Origin: Achromobacter spanius
Lineage (GTDB): Bacteria > Pseudomonadota > Gammaproteobacteria > Burkholderiales > Burkholderiaceae_B
Length of the DNA stretch: 64,000 nt
Direction of reading: 5' to 3'
Assembly: GCF_029637605.1 (NCBI RefSeq)
Contig: NZ_CP121261.1
Location: 5,518,001 to 5,582,000 of the forward strand
A program made the translations under genes and the position numbers. A model generated the notes under the pieces. That model was not told the DNA's origin. It ran no database searches and saw only the letters and a list, made by a program, of their open reading frames with translations. Each line of letters begins with the position of its first letter. Position 1 is the first letter of the stretch. Below are positions 9,087-19,302 of the stretch, piece by piece.

Positions 9087-9608
9087 TCAGTGGCGGGGCT
9101 CGTGCACCGAGTCATACGGCGTGTCGTCGTCCTCGTCATCTTCATCGTCTTCGTCGTCTTCCTCTTCCTGCGCGGTGGGATCCGGCTGCGGTTCCTCGGT
9201 CAGGGCGAAGGGCAGGACGTCTTCCAGATTGTCGGACCACGCGGACTCTTCGCCATCGTGGTCCAGCTTGATGAAGCGTTCGCCTTCGTTCAAGGAAATC
9301 TGCACGGCCCACAGGTAGAGGCAATCGTAGGTGTCGTCGTCGGCATGCGGCAGGCCGCCGCGGTTACCCAGCAGGCGCGAGCCCGCGCCGCCCATCTGGA
9401 CGTGGGTCTGCTCTTCGTCCGCTTCGGCGCTTTCGTCCAGCGGGACACCAAACGTGACCCACTCCGTGCCTTCATCGCCCAGGATGACTTCGGCCAGCAC
9501 GGGCTTGCCCAGGTAGGCGCTGAGCGCGTCGGCGGTCTTGGCCAGCATGTCCAGTTCGGATGTACTGAAATGGGTCACGGAGGCGGGGGGAGTGGCAGAG
9601 GCGGACAT
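9087..9608 (-). CDS. Conserved hypothetical protein with acidic C-terminal tail
   Basis: A 173-residue soluble protein without a signal peptide. The first about 125 residues look folded (HFSTSELDMLAKTADALSAY, later DCLYLWAVQISLNEGERFI). Residues 143-161 are almost entirely Asp and Glu, encoded by a GAC/GAT/GAA triplet run at about 9124-9175. I do not recognise the family. Such tails occur in proteins that bind basic partners or metal ions, but nothing here shows which. It is convergent with the ABC operon and is probably transcribed alone. Confidence 0.7.
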   Translation of the reverse strand: MSASATPPASVTHFSTSELDMLAKTADALSAYLGKPVLAEVILGDEGTEWVTFGVPLDESAEADEEQTHVQMGGAGSRLLGNRGGLPHADDDTYDCLYLWAVQISLNEGERFIKLDHDGEESAWSDNLEDVLPFALTEEPQPDPTAQEEEDDEDDEDDEDDDTPYDSVHEPRH

Positions 9609-9747
9609 GAAGGGGATTCCTGGGCGCGATGAAGCCGCGACGGCACGGCAAGATACATAAAGTCAGGCGCTATTGTCGCGCGATCGGCCTTGCGTTGCAT
9701 CAGACGCTTGGATGACGCGGCGTGACAAGGCTGTCAGGCCGGCGCGG

Positions 9748-9779
9748 GCGTGAGCCGGAAGCGTGAGCCGGAAGCGTGA
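9748..9779. repeat. Short tandem duplication in an otherwise empty intergenic stretch
   Basis: The 13-bp unit GCGTGAGCCGGAA occurs twice in a row and is followed by a partial third copy (GCGTGA). It lies in the 330-bp gap 9609-9938 between two divergent genes, where I see no other feature. Slipped-strand origin is likely. Confidence 0.7.
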
Positions 9780-9938
9780 TTCGGGCGTAATGCCCTTCGC
9801 CTTCACCCTTGCCTTCCTTCTGGCGGTATTGCCAGGCTTGCGGCGGTATCCAGATGGCGGATGGCGGCAACACACCGTCATTCGGACTGGGCCTACACTT
9901 GCGGCCTGTTCCTATATTCCCATTACGCATCACCGCCC

Positions 9939-10865
9939 ATGACGCGCTCCGAACCTTCCGCCATTCCTGCCCGCTATTTGCTGTTTCCGCTGCTGGCGGC
10001 CCTGATCTGGTCGGTCAATATGATCGTTACCAAGATGGCCGCCGGGGTCATTTCGCCTGCCGTCATCGGGTTTTACCGCTGGGCCCTGGCCGGCGCCGTG
10101 CTGACCCCGTTTGCCCTGCGGGGCGTGTGGACGCAGCGCAGGCTGATCTGGCCCTATCTGCCGAAATTCGCCGTGCTGGGCGGCTTGGGTATGGCGCTAT
10201 ACCAGGGGCTGGCCTATGTGGCCGCGTCCAGCACCACGGCCACCAACATGGGCATCATCACCGCCATGATCCCGCTCTTGACCATCGCGGTGGGCACGGT
10301 GGTGCTGCGCCAGCGGCCCACGCTGATGGCGATGCTGGGCGGCCTGGTGTCGCTGGCGGGCCTGGCGCTTCTGATCGGCGAAGGCGACCCGGCCCGCTTG
10401 CTGTCCGTGGGCGCCAACCCCGGCGACCTCTTGATGGGGCTGGCCGCGCTGGCCTATGCGCTATACGGGGTGTTGCTGCGCCGCTGGGGTTTGCCGGTGG
10501 GGCCGTGGGTGTCGCTGTATGTGCAGATCGGTTTCGGCGTGCTGTTCCAGCTGCCCGCGTTCCTGATGGCCGCGCCGTCGCCGCTGAATGCCGACAACGT
10601 GCCGCTGGTGTTGTATGCCGCGATCTTCCCGTCCCTGTTTGCGCCCTTCCTGTGGATGCAGGGCGTCAAGCACCTGGGCCCCAACCGCGCCAGCATTTTC
10701 CTGAACCTGATGCCGGTGGGCACGGTGGCCATCGCGTCTGTCTTCCTGGGCGAAAAGCCACATCTGTTCCACATCGTGGGCGGTTTGCTGGCGCTGGCGG
10801 GCGTGATGCTGGCGCAGATGCGCACGCCTCGCCTGGGCGCGCGCGCGGGCAAGGCGGCGGGTTGA
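9939..10865 (+). CDS. EamA/DMT-family transporter
   Basis: A 308-residue integral membrane protein with ten predicted spans formed by two repeated EamA halves (LLFPLLAALIWSVNMIVTKM and, in the second half, LMGLAALAYALYGVLLRRWG). The start at 9939 is chosen because the first span follows after about 15 residues; an in-frame ATG at 9861 would add an unconserved stretch. Members of the drug/metabolite superfamily export amino acids, purines or other metabolites across the inner membrane; the substrate here is unknown. It is a single gene between a divergent hypothetical gene and ettA. Confidence 0.88.
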   Translation: MTRSEPSAIPARYLLFPLLAALIWSVNMIVTKMAAGVISPAVIGFYRWALAGAVLTPFALRGVWTQRRLIWPYLPKFAVLGGLGMALYQGLAYVAASSTTATNMGIITAMIPLLTIAVGTVVLRQRPTLMAMLGGLVSLAGLALLIGEGDPARLLSVGANPGDLLMGLAALAYALYGVLLRRWGLPVGPWVSLYVQIGFGVLFQLPAFLMAAPSPLNADNVPLVLYAAIFPSLFAPFLWMQGVKHLGPNRASIFLNLMPVGTVAIASVFLGEKPHLFHIVGGLLALAGVMLAQMRTPRLGARAGKAAG

Positions 10866-10951
10866 ACGGGCGGTTCCGTCCCTGACGCGCGCCTGTCAGG
10901 GTTCCGGCCTACAATCGACGGTTCATCAGCTTTCTTTCCCTATACGAGCCC

Positions 10952-12625
<1,674 letters not shown>

Positions 12626-12630
12626 GCCCA

Positions 12631-12659
12631 AAAATCCCGGCGACGCCGGGATTTTTTTG
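12631..12659 (+). terminator. Rho-independent terminator of ettA
   Basis: An 8-bp stem (ATCCCGGC / GCCGGGAT) with loop GAC is preceded by A residues and followed by seven T residues, six bases after the ettA stop codon. Confidence 0.9.
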
Positions 12660-12673
12660 TGGGCCTGCCTCTT

Positions 12674-12851
12674 GTAGGATGGGTGAAGCGCGGGCTGGCT
12701 TGCACAAAAAACCCGCCGCCCAACGCGCGCAACCCATCACGCAACCGCTGCGTTATGGCCAATCTCCCTCATGATCCACCGTCGCTTGATGGGTTGCGCG
12801 CGTTCTATATCGCATTCTTTTCTTTGTCGTATCGCGCTTCACCCATCCTAC
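12674..12851. repeat. Palindromic intergenic repeat element, copy 1
   Basis: Outer inverted repeats start with GTAGGATGGGTGAAGCGCG at the left and end with CGCTTCACCCATCCTAC at the right. Inside are a second inverted pair, CGCGCGCAACCCATCA and TGATGGGTTGCGCGCG. Each half can fold by itself because GATGGGT pairs with ACCCATC. A diverged second copy is at 20368-20548. Motifs of this kind (GTAGGATGGGT... with AACCCATC) are widespread in proteobacterial intergenic regions. It occupies most of the 269-bp gap after ettA. Confidence 0.8.
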
Positions 12852-12894
12852 GACCTGCTGTAGATTCTAGGCATCCACTTGGGAGCCACTCATC

Positions 12895-13428
12895 ATGCTG
12901 CTGCAAGCCTCCGATTCCACTTTGCTCATCGTCGATATGCAGGGCAGGCTGATGCCCGCGATTCACGATAACGAAGCCGTGCTGCATACCGCGCACAAGC
13001 TCGCGCAAGCCGCGCGGATACTCGATGTGCCGGTTGTCGCCACGGAACACCACGGCAAGATGCTTGGCGTTACCGTGGATCCGTTGCGTGATCTTGTGCA
13101 ATCCACGTTTCAGAAAATGCACTTCTCTTCCGCGCGCGAACCTGGCTTTGAAGCCTGGTTGCCGGCGGCGCGCAAAACAATTCTGGTGGCCGGTTGCGAA
13201 GCGCATATCTGCGTGCTGCAAACGGTAATCGGCCTGGCGGACATGGGCTACCACGCGGTGCTGGTGTCGGACGCCGCGGGTTCGCGCAAGCCCTCGGATC
13301 ACCATGCGGCGCTGCGCCGCGCGCGGGCGCATGGCGCAGAGATCGTCACATCGGAAATGGCGATATTCGAATGGATGCAAACTTGCGAACATCCGCGCTT
13401 TCGCGAGGTGTTACGTCTCGTCAAATAG
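12895..13428 (+). CDS. Isochorismatase-family cysteine hydrolase
   Basis: A 177-residue protein with the isochorismatase-like fold. The N-terminal LLIVDMQGRLMP carries the catalytic Asp, and VAGCEAHICVLQT carries the nucleophilic Cys. A Lys equivalent to the third triad residue is probably in the segment after VVATEHHGK. Relatives hydrolyse amides such as nicotinamide or carry out related reactions, so the substrate is not decided by sequence. It stands alone between the palindromic element and osmB. Confidence 0.85.
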   Translation: MLLQASDSTLLIVDMQGRLMPAIHDNEAVLHTAHKLAQAARILDVPVVATEHHGKMLGVTVDPLRDLVQSTFQKMHFSSAREPGFEAWLPAARKTILVAGCEAHICVLQTVIGLADMGYHAVLVSDAAGSRKPSDHHAALRRARAHGAEIVTSEMAIFEWMQTCEHPRFREVLRLVK

Positions 13429-13480
13429 CCGACGCGTCCTGCAACATCGTCCCTGGGGCACGCAATTATTCTCTCGCCGT

Positions 13481-13509
13481 TTGACACAATTCCTGGGCAA
13501 ACCTAACAC
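13481..13509 (+). promoter_or_regulatory. Possible promoter upstream of osmB
   Basis: TTGACA at 13481 is followed after 17 bp by TAACAC (13504-13509), a weak -10. It lies about 110 bp before the osmB start. A stress-sigma promoter cannot be excluded. Confidence 0.35.
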
Positions 13510-13618
13510 CGTGCGCCGCGATATTTTGAGATCCTGAAGCTTCTAAACCCATATGGGGACCGCGCGCTCGCGTCAGGTCCATGGTGCGGCCCCGGGGTAC
13601 AAGAATAGGAGCCTCATC

Positions 13619-13843
13619 ATGAAAATCGCATCTCTTTCCAAAGTCTGTGTCGCACTGGCGATGACCGCCGCCATGGCGGGCTGCTCGTCCTGGGACGGCA
13701 TGAGCCATCGCCAAAAAAGCACGGTGGGCGGGGCCGCCTTGGGCGGTGTCGCGGGCGCCGTGATCACCAATGGTGGCGTCCTGGGTACGGTGGGTGGAGC
13801 GGCGATCGGTGGCGTTATCGGCGATCAGGTCGGCAAGCACTAA
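13619..13843 (+). CDS. osmB: OsmB-like glycine-zipper lipoprotein
   Basis: A 74-residue protein with a lipoprotein signal peptide ending in the lipobox AMAGC (Cys about residue 21), followed by a Gly/Ala-rich double zipper (GGAALGGVAGAVITNGG and GGAAIGGVIGDQVGK). Length and pattern match E. coli OsmB, an osmotically induced outer-membrane lipoprotein. The start at 13619 follows AATAGGAG by 9 bp; the frame is open further upstream but codes for nothing lipoprotein-like there. It is convergent with minE and shares a terminator region with it. Confidence 0.85.
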   Translation: MKIASLSKVCVALAMTAAMAGCSSWDGMSHRQKSTVGGAALGGVAGAVITNGGVLGTVGGAAIGGVIGDQVGKH

Positions 13844-13860
13844 ACGCCTGCCTCAGATGC

Positions 13861-13891
13861 AAAACGCCCGGCATTGCCGGGCGTTTTTTTG
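13861..13891. terminator. Shared bidirectional terminator between osmB and minE
   Basis: An AAAA tract, the stem AACGCCCGGC / GCCGGGCGTT with loop ATT, and seven T residues form a terminator usable from both sides between the convergent genes. Confidence 0.85.
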
Positions 13892-13917
13892 TGGCCGCGT
13901 GGGGCAGCCACGCCACA

Positions 13918-14175
13918 TCACGGTTCGTTTTGCGGCATCTCGATCTTCACTTCCAACACTTCTAGTGTGTCCTGGCGTTCCAGGTGCACCTTGATGTCTT
14001 CAGGGTTGATTTTCACGTATTTTGAAATCACCGCGATAAGTTCCTGCTGCAACTGCGGCAGGTAGTCGGGCGAGTCGCCGCGGCCCCGCTCGTGGGCCAG
14101 GATGATCTGCAACCGTTCCTTTGCAACGGAAGCGGAAGTTTTCTTTTGACCAAGCAGAAACGACAGGAAGGACAT
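13918..14175 (-). CDS. minE: Cell division topological specificity factor MinE
   Basis: An 85-residue protein beginning [30 protein letters not shown], which contains the amphipathic membrane-targeting start and the MinD-binding segment. The C-terminal part ([29 protein letters not shown]) is the dimerisation domain. It releases MinCD from the membrane at mid-cell by stimulating MinD ATPase. It is the last gene of minCDE, 3 bp after minD. Confidence 0.95.
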   Translation of the reverse strand: MSFLSFLLGQKKTSASVAKERLQIILAHERGRGDSPDYLPQLQQELIAVISKYVKINPEDIKVHLERQDTLEVLEVKIEMPQNEP

Positions 14176-14178
14176 TGC

Positions 14179-14994
14179 TTACTTGCCTCCGAACAGGCGT
14201 TTCAGGAAACCGGGCTTTTCGTAATCGGTAAAGCGCAGCGCTTTGTCTTCGCCCAGGTAGCGGGCCACCACGTCCTTGTAGGCTTCGGAGACGTCGGTCT
14301 CTTTCAAGTGAATGGCCGGCAAGCCTTGGTTCGACGCTTGCAGCACGGCTTCCGATTCGGGAATGACACCGATCAGCTTGATGCGCAGGATGTCTTCGAT
14401 ATCGCCCAAGGACAGCATTTCACCGTCGACCACGCGCTTGGGGTTGTAGCGCGTGAGCAGCAGGAATTCCTTGACGGGTTCACCGCCATCCACCGCGCGC
14501 TTGGACTTGGCCGCGAGGATGCCCAGGATGCGGTCGGAGTCGCGCACCGACGAAACTTCCGGGTTGGTCACGACCAGCGCGTCGTCGGCAAAATAGGCGG
14601 CCATCAGCGCACCCGTTTCGATACCAGCGGGGGAGTCGCAGATGATGTATTCGAAACCCATTTCCTTCAGGTCGTTGATGACCTTTTCCACGCCTTCCTG
14701 CGTCAGCGCATCTTTGTCGCGCGTTTGCGAGGCGGGCAGGATGAACAGGTTTTCAAGCTGCTTGTCCTTGATCAGCGCCTGGTTGAGGGTGGCTTCGCCC
14801 TGAATCACGTTGACGAAGTCGTACACCACGCGACGCTCGCAGCCCATGATGAGGTCGAGATTGCGCAGGCCGACATCGAAGTCGATGACAGCGGTCTTGT
14901 GGCCCCGCATCGCGAGGCCCGCGGAAAAACTGGCGCTCGTCGTGGTTTTACCCACGCCGCCTTTGCCGGAAGTCACCACAACAATGCGTGTCAT
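14179..14994 (-). CDS. minD: Septum-site determining ATPase MinD
   Basis: A 271-residue protein with the deviant Walker A motif GKGGVGKT at residues 10-17 and the C-terminal amphipathic membrane-targeting helix ending KPGFLKRLFGGK. The start at 14994 (MTRIVVVTSG) is chosen over an ATG three codons upstream because it matches the family. MinD-ATP binds the membrane, recruits MinC to block FtsZ assembly near the poles, and is cycled by MinE. It is the middle gene of minCDE. Confidence 0.95.
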   Translation of the reverse strand: MTRIVVVTSGKGGVGKTTTSASFSAGLAMRGHKTAVIDFDVGLRNLDLIMGCERRVVYDFVNVIQGEATLNQALIKDKQLENLFILPASQTRDKDALTQEGVEKVINDLKEMGFEYIICDSPAGIETGALMAAYFADDALVVTNPEVSSVRDSDRILGILAAKSKRAVDGGEPVKEFLLLTRYNPKRVVDGEMLSLGDIEDILRIKLIGVIPESEAVLQASNQGLPAIHLKETDVSEAYKDVVARYLGEDKALRFTDYEKPGFLKRLFGGK

Positions 14995-15135
14995 GACGAT
15001 CAAACCCTTATGTTCGAAGAAACCGCGTTATCGTAAAGCAAAAAGCCCGTGTAAGGCTTCTTACAGAATGTGTTGAGACTTGATGTTCGATGCTGAACTG
15101 CCGCGCTGGCGCGCACGCCGGCAGCGGCCACTGCT

Positions 15136-16026
15136 TCAGCTTTTCAAGGCTTCGATCCGCAGCGTGTCGCCATCCAGGCGCACCAGCGCCGGCTGGTTGT
15201 GCAACGTGCGGTCAAGCTTGTCTTCCACGACTCGGTACACCCCGGCCACGGCCAGCAGCTCCGCGTCCAGATGCGTCGTGAAAATGCGGGCCGATGTGTC
15301 GCCGCGCGCACCCGCCATGGCCTTGCCGCGCAAGGGGCCATAAACGTGCACATTGCCATCGGCAATGACTTCGGCGCCCTGGCTCACCATGCCGATCACG
15401 ACCAGGTCGGTATGTCGCGCGTACACGCGCTGGCCCGATCGCAAGGGTTTGGTGATGACAAGTGCGGACGCCGAATGCGGCGCGGCCTGCGTGGGCGTGG
15501 CGGCCGAGGTGGTGCTGCTGGCTTCGCGCGCGGGCATGGGCTCGGCGGCGGGCTTGGCGGGCGTGTCCGTGGTGGAGGTGTCGTTTGACGTAGCGTCGGT
15601 AGCCGACGTGTCGGTGGGCGCGGGCGCGGTTTCAACGGCGGCGGCCGGCACCGACGGCACGGGCGTCGACATATCGTTGGGCGGCGCCGTATCGACGACG
15701 GGAGCAGGACGCGCGGGCGGGGTGGAAAGCTCTACCGGCGCCAGGCCGGCTTCGCGCGCGGCCACAAGGTTGGCGCCTTCGGCCACCACCCCTATCGCGG
15801 GCAGGTTGTGCGCGCGCAGCGCCGCGACTAGCGCGTTCCAATCGATGGCTTCTTCGACGCGGCTGGCGTCGATAACCACGGGTTCGTTTTCAAAGAAGCT
15901 GCCGGCGTCGGCCATGCGCTTGGCAAGGGCGGCGGCGAGCCGTTCGGGGTCCGCGCTGTGCAGAACCACCCGGATGGCATAAAGCGTGGCGCTTTTGAAG
16001 TCCAGGGCTAGGGATTCAGTGTTCAT
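15136..16026 (-). CDS. minC: Septum-site determining protein MinC with long Pro/Ala/Thr linker
   Basis: A 296-residue protein. The N-terminal FtsZ-inhibiting domain covers about residues 1-110 and the C-terminal beta-helical MinD-binding domain about 195-296 ([17 protein letters not shown], then [14 protein letters not shown]). Between them lie roughly 80 residues rich in Pro, Ala, Thr and Ser ([17 protein letters not shown]). E. coli MinC has 231 residues, so nearly all the extra length is linker. Promoter and start are on the minus strand; minD follows after about 140 bp, an unusually wide gap for this operon. Confidence 0.93.
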   Translation of the reverse strand: MNTESLALDFKSATLYAIRVVLHSADPERLAAALAKRMADAGSFFENEPVVIDASRVEEAIDWNALVAALRAHNLPAIGVVAEGANLVAAREAGLAPVELSTPPARPAPVVDTAPPNDMSTPVPSVPAAAVETAPAPTDTSATDATSNDTSTTDTPAKPAAEPMPAREASSTTSAATPTQAAPHSASALVITKPLRSGQRVYARHTDLVVIGMVSQGAEVIADGNVHVYGPLRGKAMAGARGDTSARIFTTHLDAELLAVAGVYRVVEDKLDRTLHNQPALVRLDGDTLRIEALKS

Positions 16027-16052
16027 CTTGATGTCGGCTGCGTGCGGATGCC

Positions 16053-17822
16053 TTAGCCCTGAGCCCAGGAGTCGCGCAGGGTCACGATGCGGTTGAGCAC
16101 CGGAGCGGCTTCCGTGGAGTCCTTGAGGTCGGCCGTGAAATAGCCCAGGCGCTCGAATTGCCAGGTGGCGCCCGGCGTGGCGACGGTGCCCGGCTCCAGC
16201 CAGGCCGTGACGGTCTGCTTGGAGTTCGGATTCAGGCAGGTCAGGAAGTCCTTGTCACCGCCGTCGGGACGCGCGTCGGCGAACAGGCGGTCGTACAGGT
16301 GGATCTGGGCGGCTACCGCATGGGCCGCGCTGACCCAGGTGATGTTGCCCTTGACCTTGACGCTGTCCGCGCCCGGGGTGCCGCTCTTGGTCTCGGGCAG
16401 GTATTCGGCCTGGACTTCAACGACTTCGCCCGCTTCGTTCTTGGTGAAGCCGGTGCAGCGCACCACGTAGCCGTACTTCAGGCGCACGGTGTTGCCCGGG
16501 AACAGGCGGAAATACTTCTTCGGCGCTTCCTCGCGGAAGTCGTCGCGTTCAATCCAGAGCTCGCGCGACAGCGGGAATTCACGCACGCCGGCTTCCGGAT
16601 CGTGCGGGTTGCGCGGGGCGGTGCAGAGCTCGGTCTGGCCTTCCGGGTAATTGGTGATCACCAGTTTGATCGGATCCAGCACGGCCACGGAGCGGGCGGC
16701 GATGGGGTCGAGGTCGTCGCGCACGGCTTGTTCGAGCAGGCTGTAGTCGATGCGCGAATCCGACTTGGATACGGCGGTGCGGTCGCAGAACAGGCGGATC
16801 GAGGCCGGCGTGTAGCCGCGGCGGCGCAGGCCGAAGATGGTCGGCATGCGCGGGTCGTCCCAGCCGTCCACATGGCCTTCGCGCACCAGTTGCAGCAGCT
16901 TGCGCTTGCTGGTGACGACGTAGCTCAGGTTCAGGCGGGCGAATTCATATTGGTGCGGCAGCGGCTGGGCCAGCTTGCCCAGCTCGGCCAGGCGCGCCAG
17001 GATCCAGTCATAGAACGGGCGCTGGTCTTCGAATTCCAGCGTGCACACGCTGTGCGTGATGCCTTCCAGCGCGTCTTCCACCGGGTGCGCCCAACTGTAC
17101 ATCGGGTAGATGCACCATTGGTTGCCAGTGCGGTGGTGGGTGGCGTGGCGCACGCGGTACATGACCGGGTCGCGCAGGTTGATGTTGGGCGACGCCATGT
17201 TGATCTTCGCGCGCAGCACCAGGCTGCCGTCCGGATGCTTGCCGTCGCGCATTTCGCGCAGCAGGGCGATCGATTCCGCGGCCGGGCGGTTGCGCCAGGG
17301 CGAATCGGTGCCGGGTTCGGTCAGCGTGCCGCGGTTGGCGCGGATTTCTTCGGGGCTTTGCGCGTCGACGTAGGCGTGGCCGGCTTCGACCAGGGCTTCG
17401 GCGAATTCATACATATAGCCGAAGTAGTCGCTGGCGAAGTACAGGTTTTCCTGGCCATCGGCGGCCTTCCAGTCAAAGCCCAGCCAATGCACGGCTTCGA
17501 TGATGGCGTCGACGTATTCCTGGTCTTCCTTTTCGGGGTTGGTGTCGTCAAAGCGCAGATGACAGACACCGCCGAAGTCGCGCGCCAGGCCGAAATTCAC
17601 GCAGATGCTCTTGGCGTGGCCGATGTGCAGATAGCCGTTGGGCTCCGGCGGAAAGCGCGTGCGGATGCGGGCCGGATCGGCCACCCCCTGCGCCTGCGCG
17701 TCGGCCGGGCCAGGCTTGCCCGCCCAGCGTTTGCCCTGGAAGCGGTTGGCTTCGAGGTCGTCCTGGACGATGTTAAGCAGGAAATTGGATGCAGCTGGGG
17801 TCGGCGTCGTGGCGGAGGTCAT
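16053..17822 (-). CDS. glnS: Glutaminyl-tRNA synthetase
   Basis: A 589-residue class I synthetase that charges tRNA-Gln. The HIGH signature is in [16 protein letters not shown], and the second ATP-binding motif appears as VTSKRKL, the GlnRS variant of KMSKS. The C-terminal anticodon-binding beta barrels follow. The start at 17822 ([14 protein letters not shown]) is chosen because the upstream in-frame 83 codons are Arg/Ala-rich, unlike the family, and overlap the divergent cyd-like promoter region. E. coli GlnRS is 554 residues. Confidence 0.95.
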   Translation of the reverse strand: MTSATTPTPAASNFLLNIVQDDLEANRFQGKRWAGKPGPADAQAQGVADPARIRTRFPPEPNGYLHIGHAKSICVNFGLARDFGGVCHLRFDDTNPEKEDQEYVDAIIEAVHWLGFDWKAADGQENLYFASDYFGYMYEFAEALVEAGHAYVDAQSPEEIRANRGTLTEPGTDSPWRNRPAAESIALLREMRDGKHPDGSLVLRAKINMASPNINLRDPVMYRVRHATHHRTGNQWCIYPMYSWAHPVEDALEGITHSVCTLEFEDQRPFYDWILARLAELGKLAQPLPHQYEFARLNLSYVVTSKRKLLQLVREGHVDGWDDPRMPTIFGLRRRGYTPASIRLFCDRTAVSKSDSRIDYSLLEQAVRDDLDPIAARSVAVLDPIKLVITNYPEGQTELCTAPRNPHDPEAGVREFPLSRELWIERDDFREEAPKKYFRLFPGNTVRLKYGYVVRCTGFTKNEAGEVVEVQAEYLPETKSGTPGADSVKVKGNITWVSAAHAVAAQIHLYDRLFADARPDGGDKDFLTCLNPNSKQTVTAWLEPGTVATPGATWQFERLGYFTADLKDSTEAAPVLNRIVTLRDSWAQG

Positions 17823-17958
17823 TCTTGAAAGAATAGGAAAAAGCGGCGACAAAGCGTCAATTTTGCCACGTTCCGCAGCGGGGGCCTTTTTGAACCTCGT
17901 GCAACCGGTTTCAAACTGTCCCCACAGCCATGTAACTGGCTCTACACTACGGGCCATC

Positions 17959-19302
17959 ATGGACATATCCACCCTTTCCCTGGCCCGTGCGCAGTTCGTG
18001 GCCAGCTTGAGCTTTCTGGCGCTGTTCCTGGCGGTTTCCCTGGCCCTTGCCTGGGTGCTGCTGTTTTTCAAGGTGCGCGCCCGCTGGTCCGGCCGGCCCG
18101 GCTGGACCGCCGCCTACCGCTTCTGGGTGCGCATTTTCGCCCTGGCTTTCGTCCTGACCCTGGCCGCGAGCGTGCCCGTGCTGATCCAGATCGGCAGCCT
18201 GTGGGCCGGCCTGATGGACAAGATCGGTAATGTGGCTGGCCCCTTGCTGGGCTACGGCATCCTGTCGGTGTTCATCCTGAAGTCATGCTTCCTGGGCGTG
18301 ATGTTGTTTGGCCAGCGCCGCGTCTCCGATGCCGCGCACACGCTGGCGGTGCTGATGGTGGCGGTGGGCCAGTTGGTGGCGGTGTTCTGGGTGCTGGCCT
18401 TGCAATCCTGGATGCAGACGCCCGACGGCGCCATTCTTGTCGACGGGCGCTACCAGGTCTACGACTGGGCGGCCGTGGTGCTGAACCCGTCGGTGGGCTG
18501 GCGCATGGCCATGGTTGCGGTGGGGGCGGCATTGGCCGTTTCGTTCCTGATGATGGGCGTGACTGCGTTGCAGGCCTTGCGCCGCCCGCTGGGCGATGGT
18601 GAGCGCAATACGTTCAAGACGGCGCTGGTTATCGGTGTGGTGGCGGCGTTCATGCAGATTCCGGTCGCCACCGGCGCCGGTCATGTCATGGCCAAGCTGC
18701 AACCCGCCAAGGCCGCGGCGGTGGCGGGCTTCTGGCAAAGCGGCGCCGAACCGCAACTGGTGTTGTTCGGCTGGCCCGACGCGGGCGCCCACACCAATGT
18801 GTCGGACCTGACCCTCCGCAATGCGGGTGGGGCCTGGCTGCATCGCAATGCGGAAGGCACCTACGAAGGGATGGACAAATATTCCGGCATGCTGCCGCCC
18901 GTGGCCCTGACGTTCTGGTCGCTGCGCGTGGCCGTCGCCTTGGGCCTGCTGATGCTGGCTGTGGCGTGCGTGACGTTTCTGTGGACGTTCCGGCGCGGGA
19001 TGGACCCGTCGACCCTGCCGGTGTGGTGGCAGCGCGTGCTGTGCGGCATGATGTTTTCGGGCGGCATCGCCGTGGTGGCGGGCTGGTGGGTATCCATCAT
19101 CGGCCTGCAACCGTTCGTGGTGAATGGCACCATTACGCAATCCGAAGTGCTGGGGCAGGTGCCGGCCAGCACGGTGCTTTACGGATTGGTGGGCTATGGC
19201 CTGCTGTATGCCCTGCTACTGGCCGCGTTCACGGGCATGCTGTTCCACGCGGCGCGCTACGGCGTGGTGCCGGTGCGTAAATTGGGCGGAGGTGCGCCAT
19301 GA
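17959..19302 (+). CDS. Cytochrome bd-like subunit I (CydA homologue) lacking canonical heme ligands
   Basis: A 447-residue polytopic membrane protein that aligns along most of CydA: an N-terminal LSLARAQF start, a VLNP motif before the fifth span, an LFGWPD motif, and AGWWVSIIGLQPF where CydA has AGWxxxExGRQPW. By eye alignment with E. coli CydA the heme ligands His19, His186 and Met393 fall on Leu, Met and Ala, and Glu99, Glu107 and Glu257 are also replaced, while the Lys252 and Arg391 equivalents remain. The long Q-loop is absent. It overlaps the cydB-like gene by 4 bp (ATGA). The family relationship is clear; ordinary oxygen reductase activity is doubtful. The start at 17959 is chosen at the first membrane span. 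Confidence 0.75.
   Translation: MDISTLSLARAQFVASLSFLALFLAVSLALAWVLLFFKVRARWSGRPGWTAAYRFWVRIFALAFVLTLAASVPVLIQIGSLWAGLMDKIGNVAGPLLGYGILSVFILKSCFLGVMLFGQRRVSDAAHTLAVLMVAVGQLVAVFWVLALQSWMQTPDGAILVDGRYQVYDWAAVVLNPSVGWRMAMVAVGAALAVSFLMMGVTALQALRRPLGDGERNTFKTALVIGVVAAFMQIPVATGAGHVMAKLQPAKAAAVAGFWQSGAEPQLVLFGWPDAGAHTNVSDLTLRNAGGAWLHRNAEGTYEGMDKYSGMLPPVALTFWSLRVAVALGLLMLAVACVTFLWTFRRGMDPSTLPVWWQRVLCGMMFSGGIAVVAGWWVSIIGLQPFVVNGTITQSEVLGQVPASTVLYGLVGYGLLYALLLAAFTGMLFHAARYGVVPVRKLGGGAP

Noticed and set aside
9121..9318. Plus-strand poly-serine frame
   Set aside because: It is the complement of the Asp/Glu triplet tract of the acidic-tailed gene on the minus strand; no independent evidence.
16158..17828. 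Plus-strand open frame of 556 codons across glnS
   Set aside because: Antisense shadow of a glutaminyl-tRNA synthetase gene with complete motifs.
17959..19302. CydA-like gene as a pseudogene
   Set aside because: The frame is intact over 447 codons, overlaps its partner by a coupled ATGA, and many structural motifs are retained; only cofactor residues are missing.
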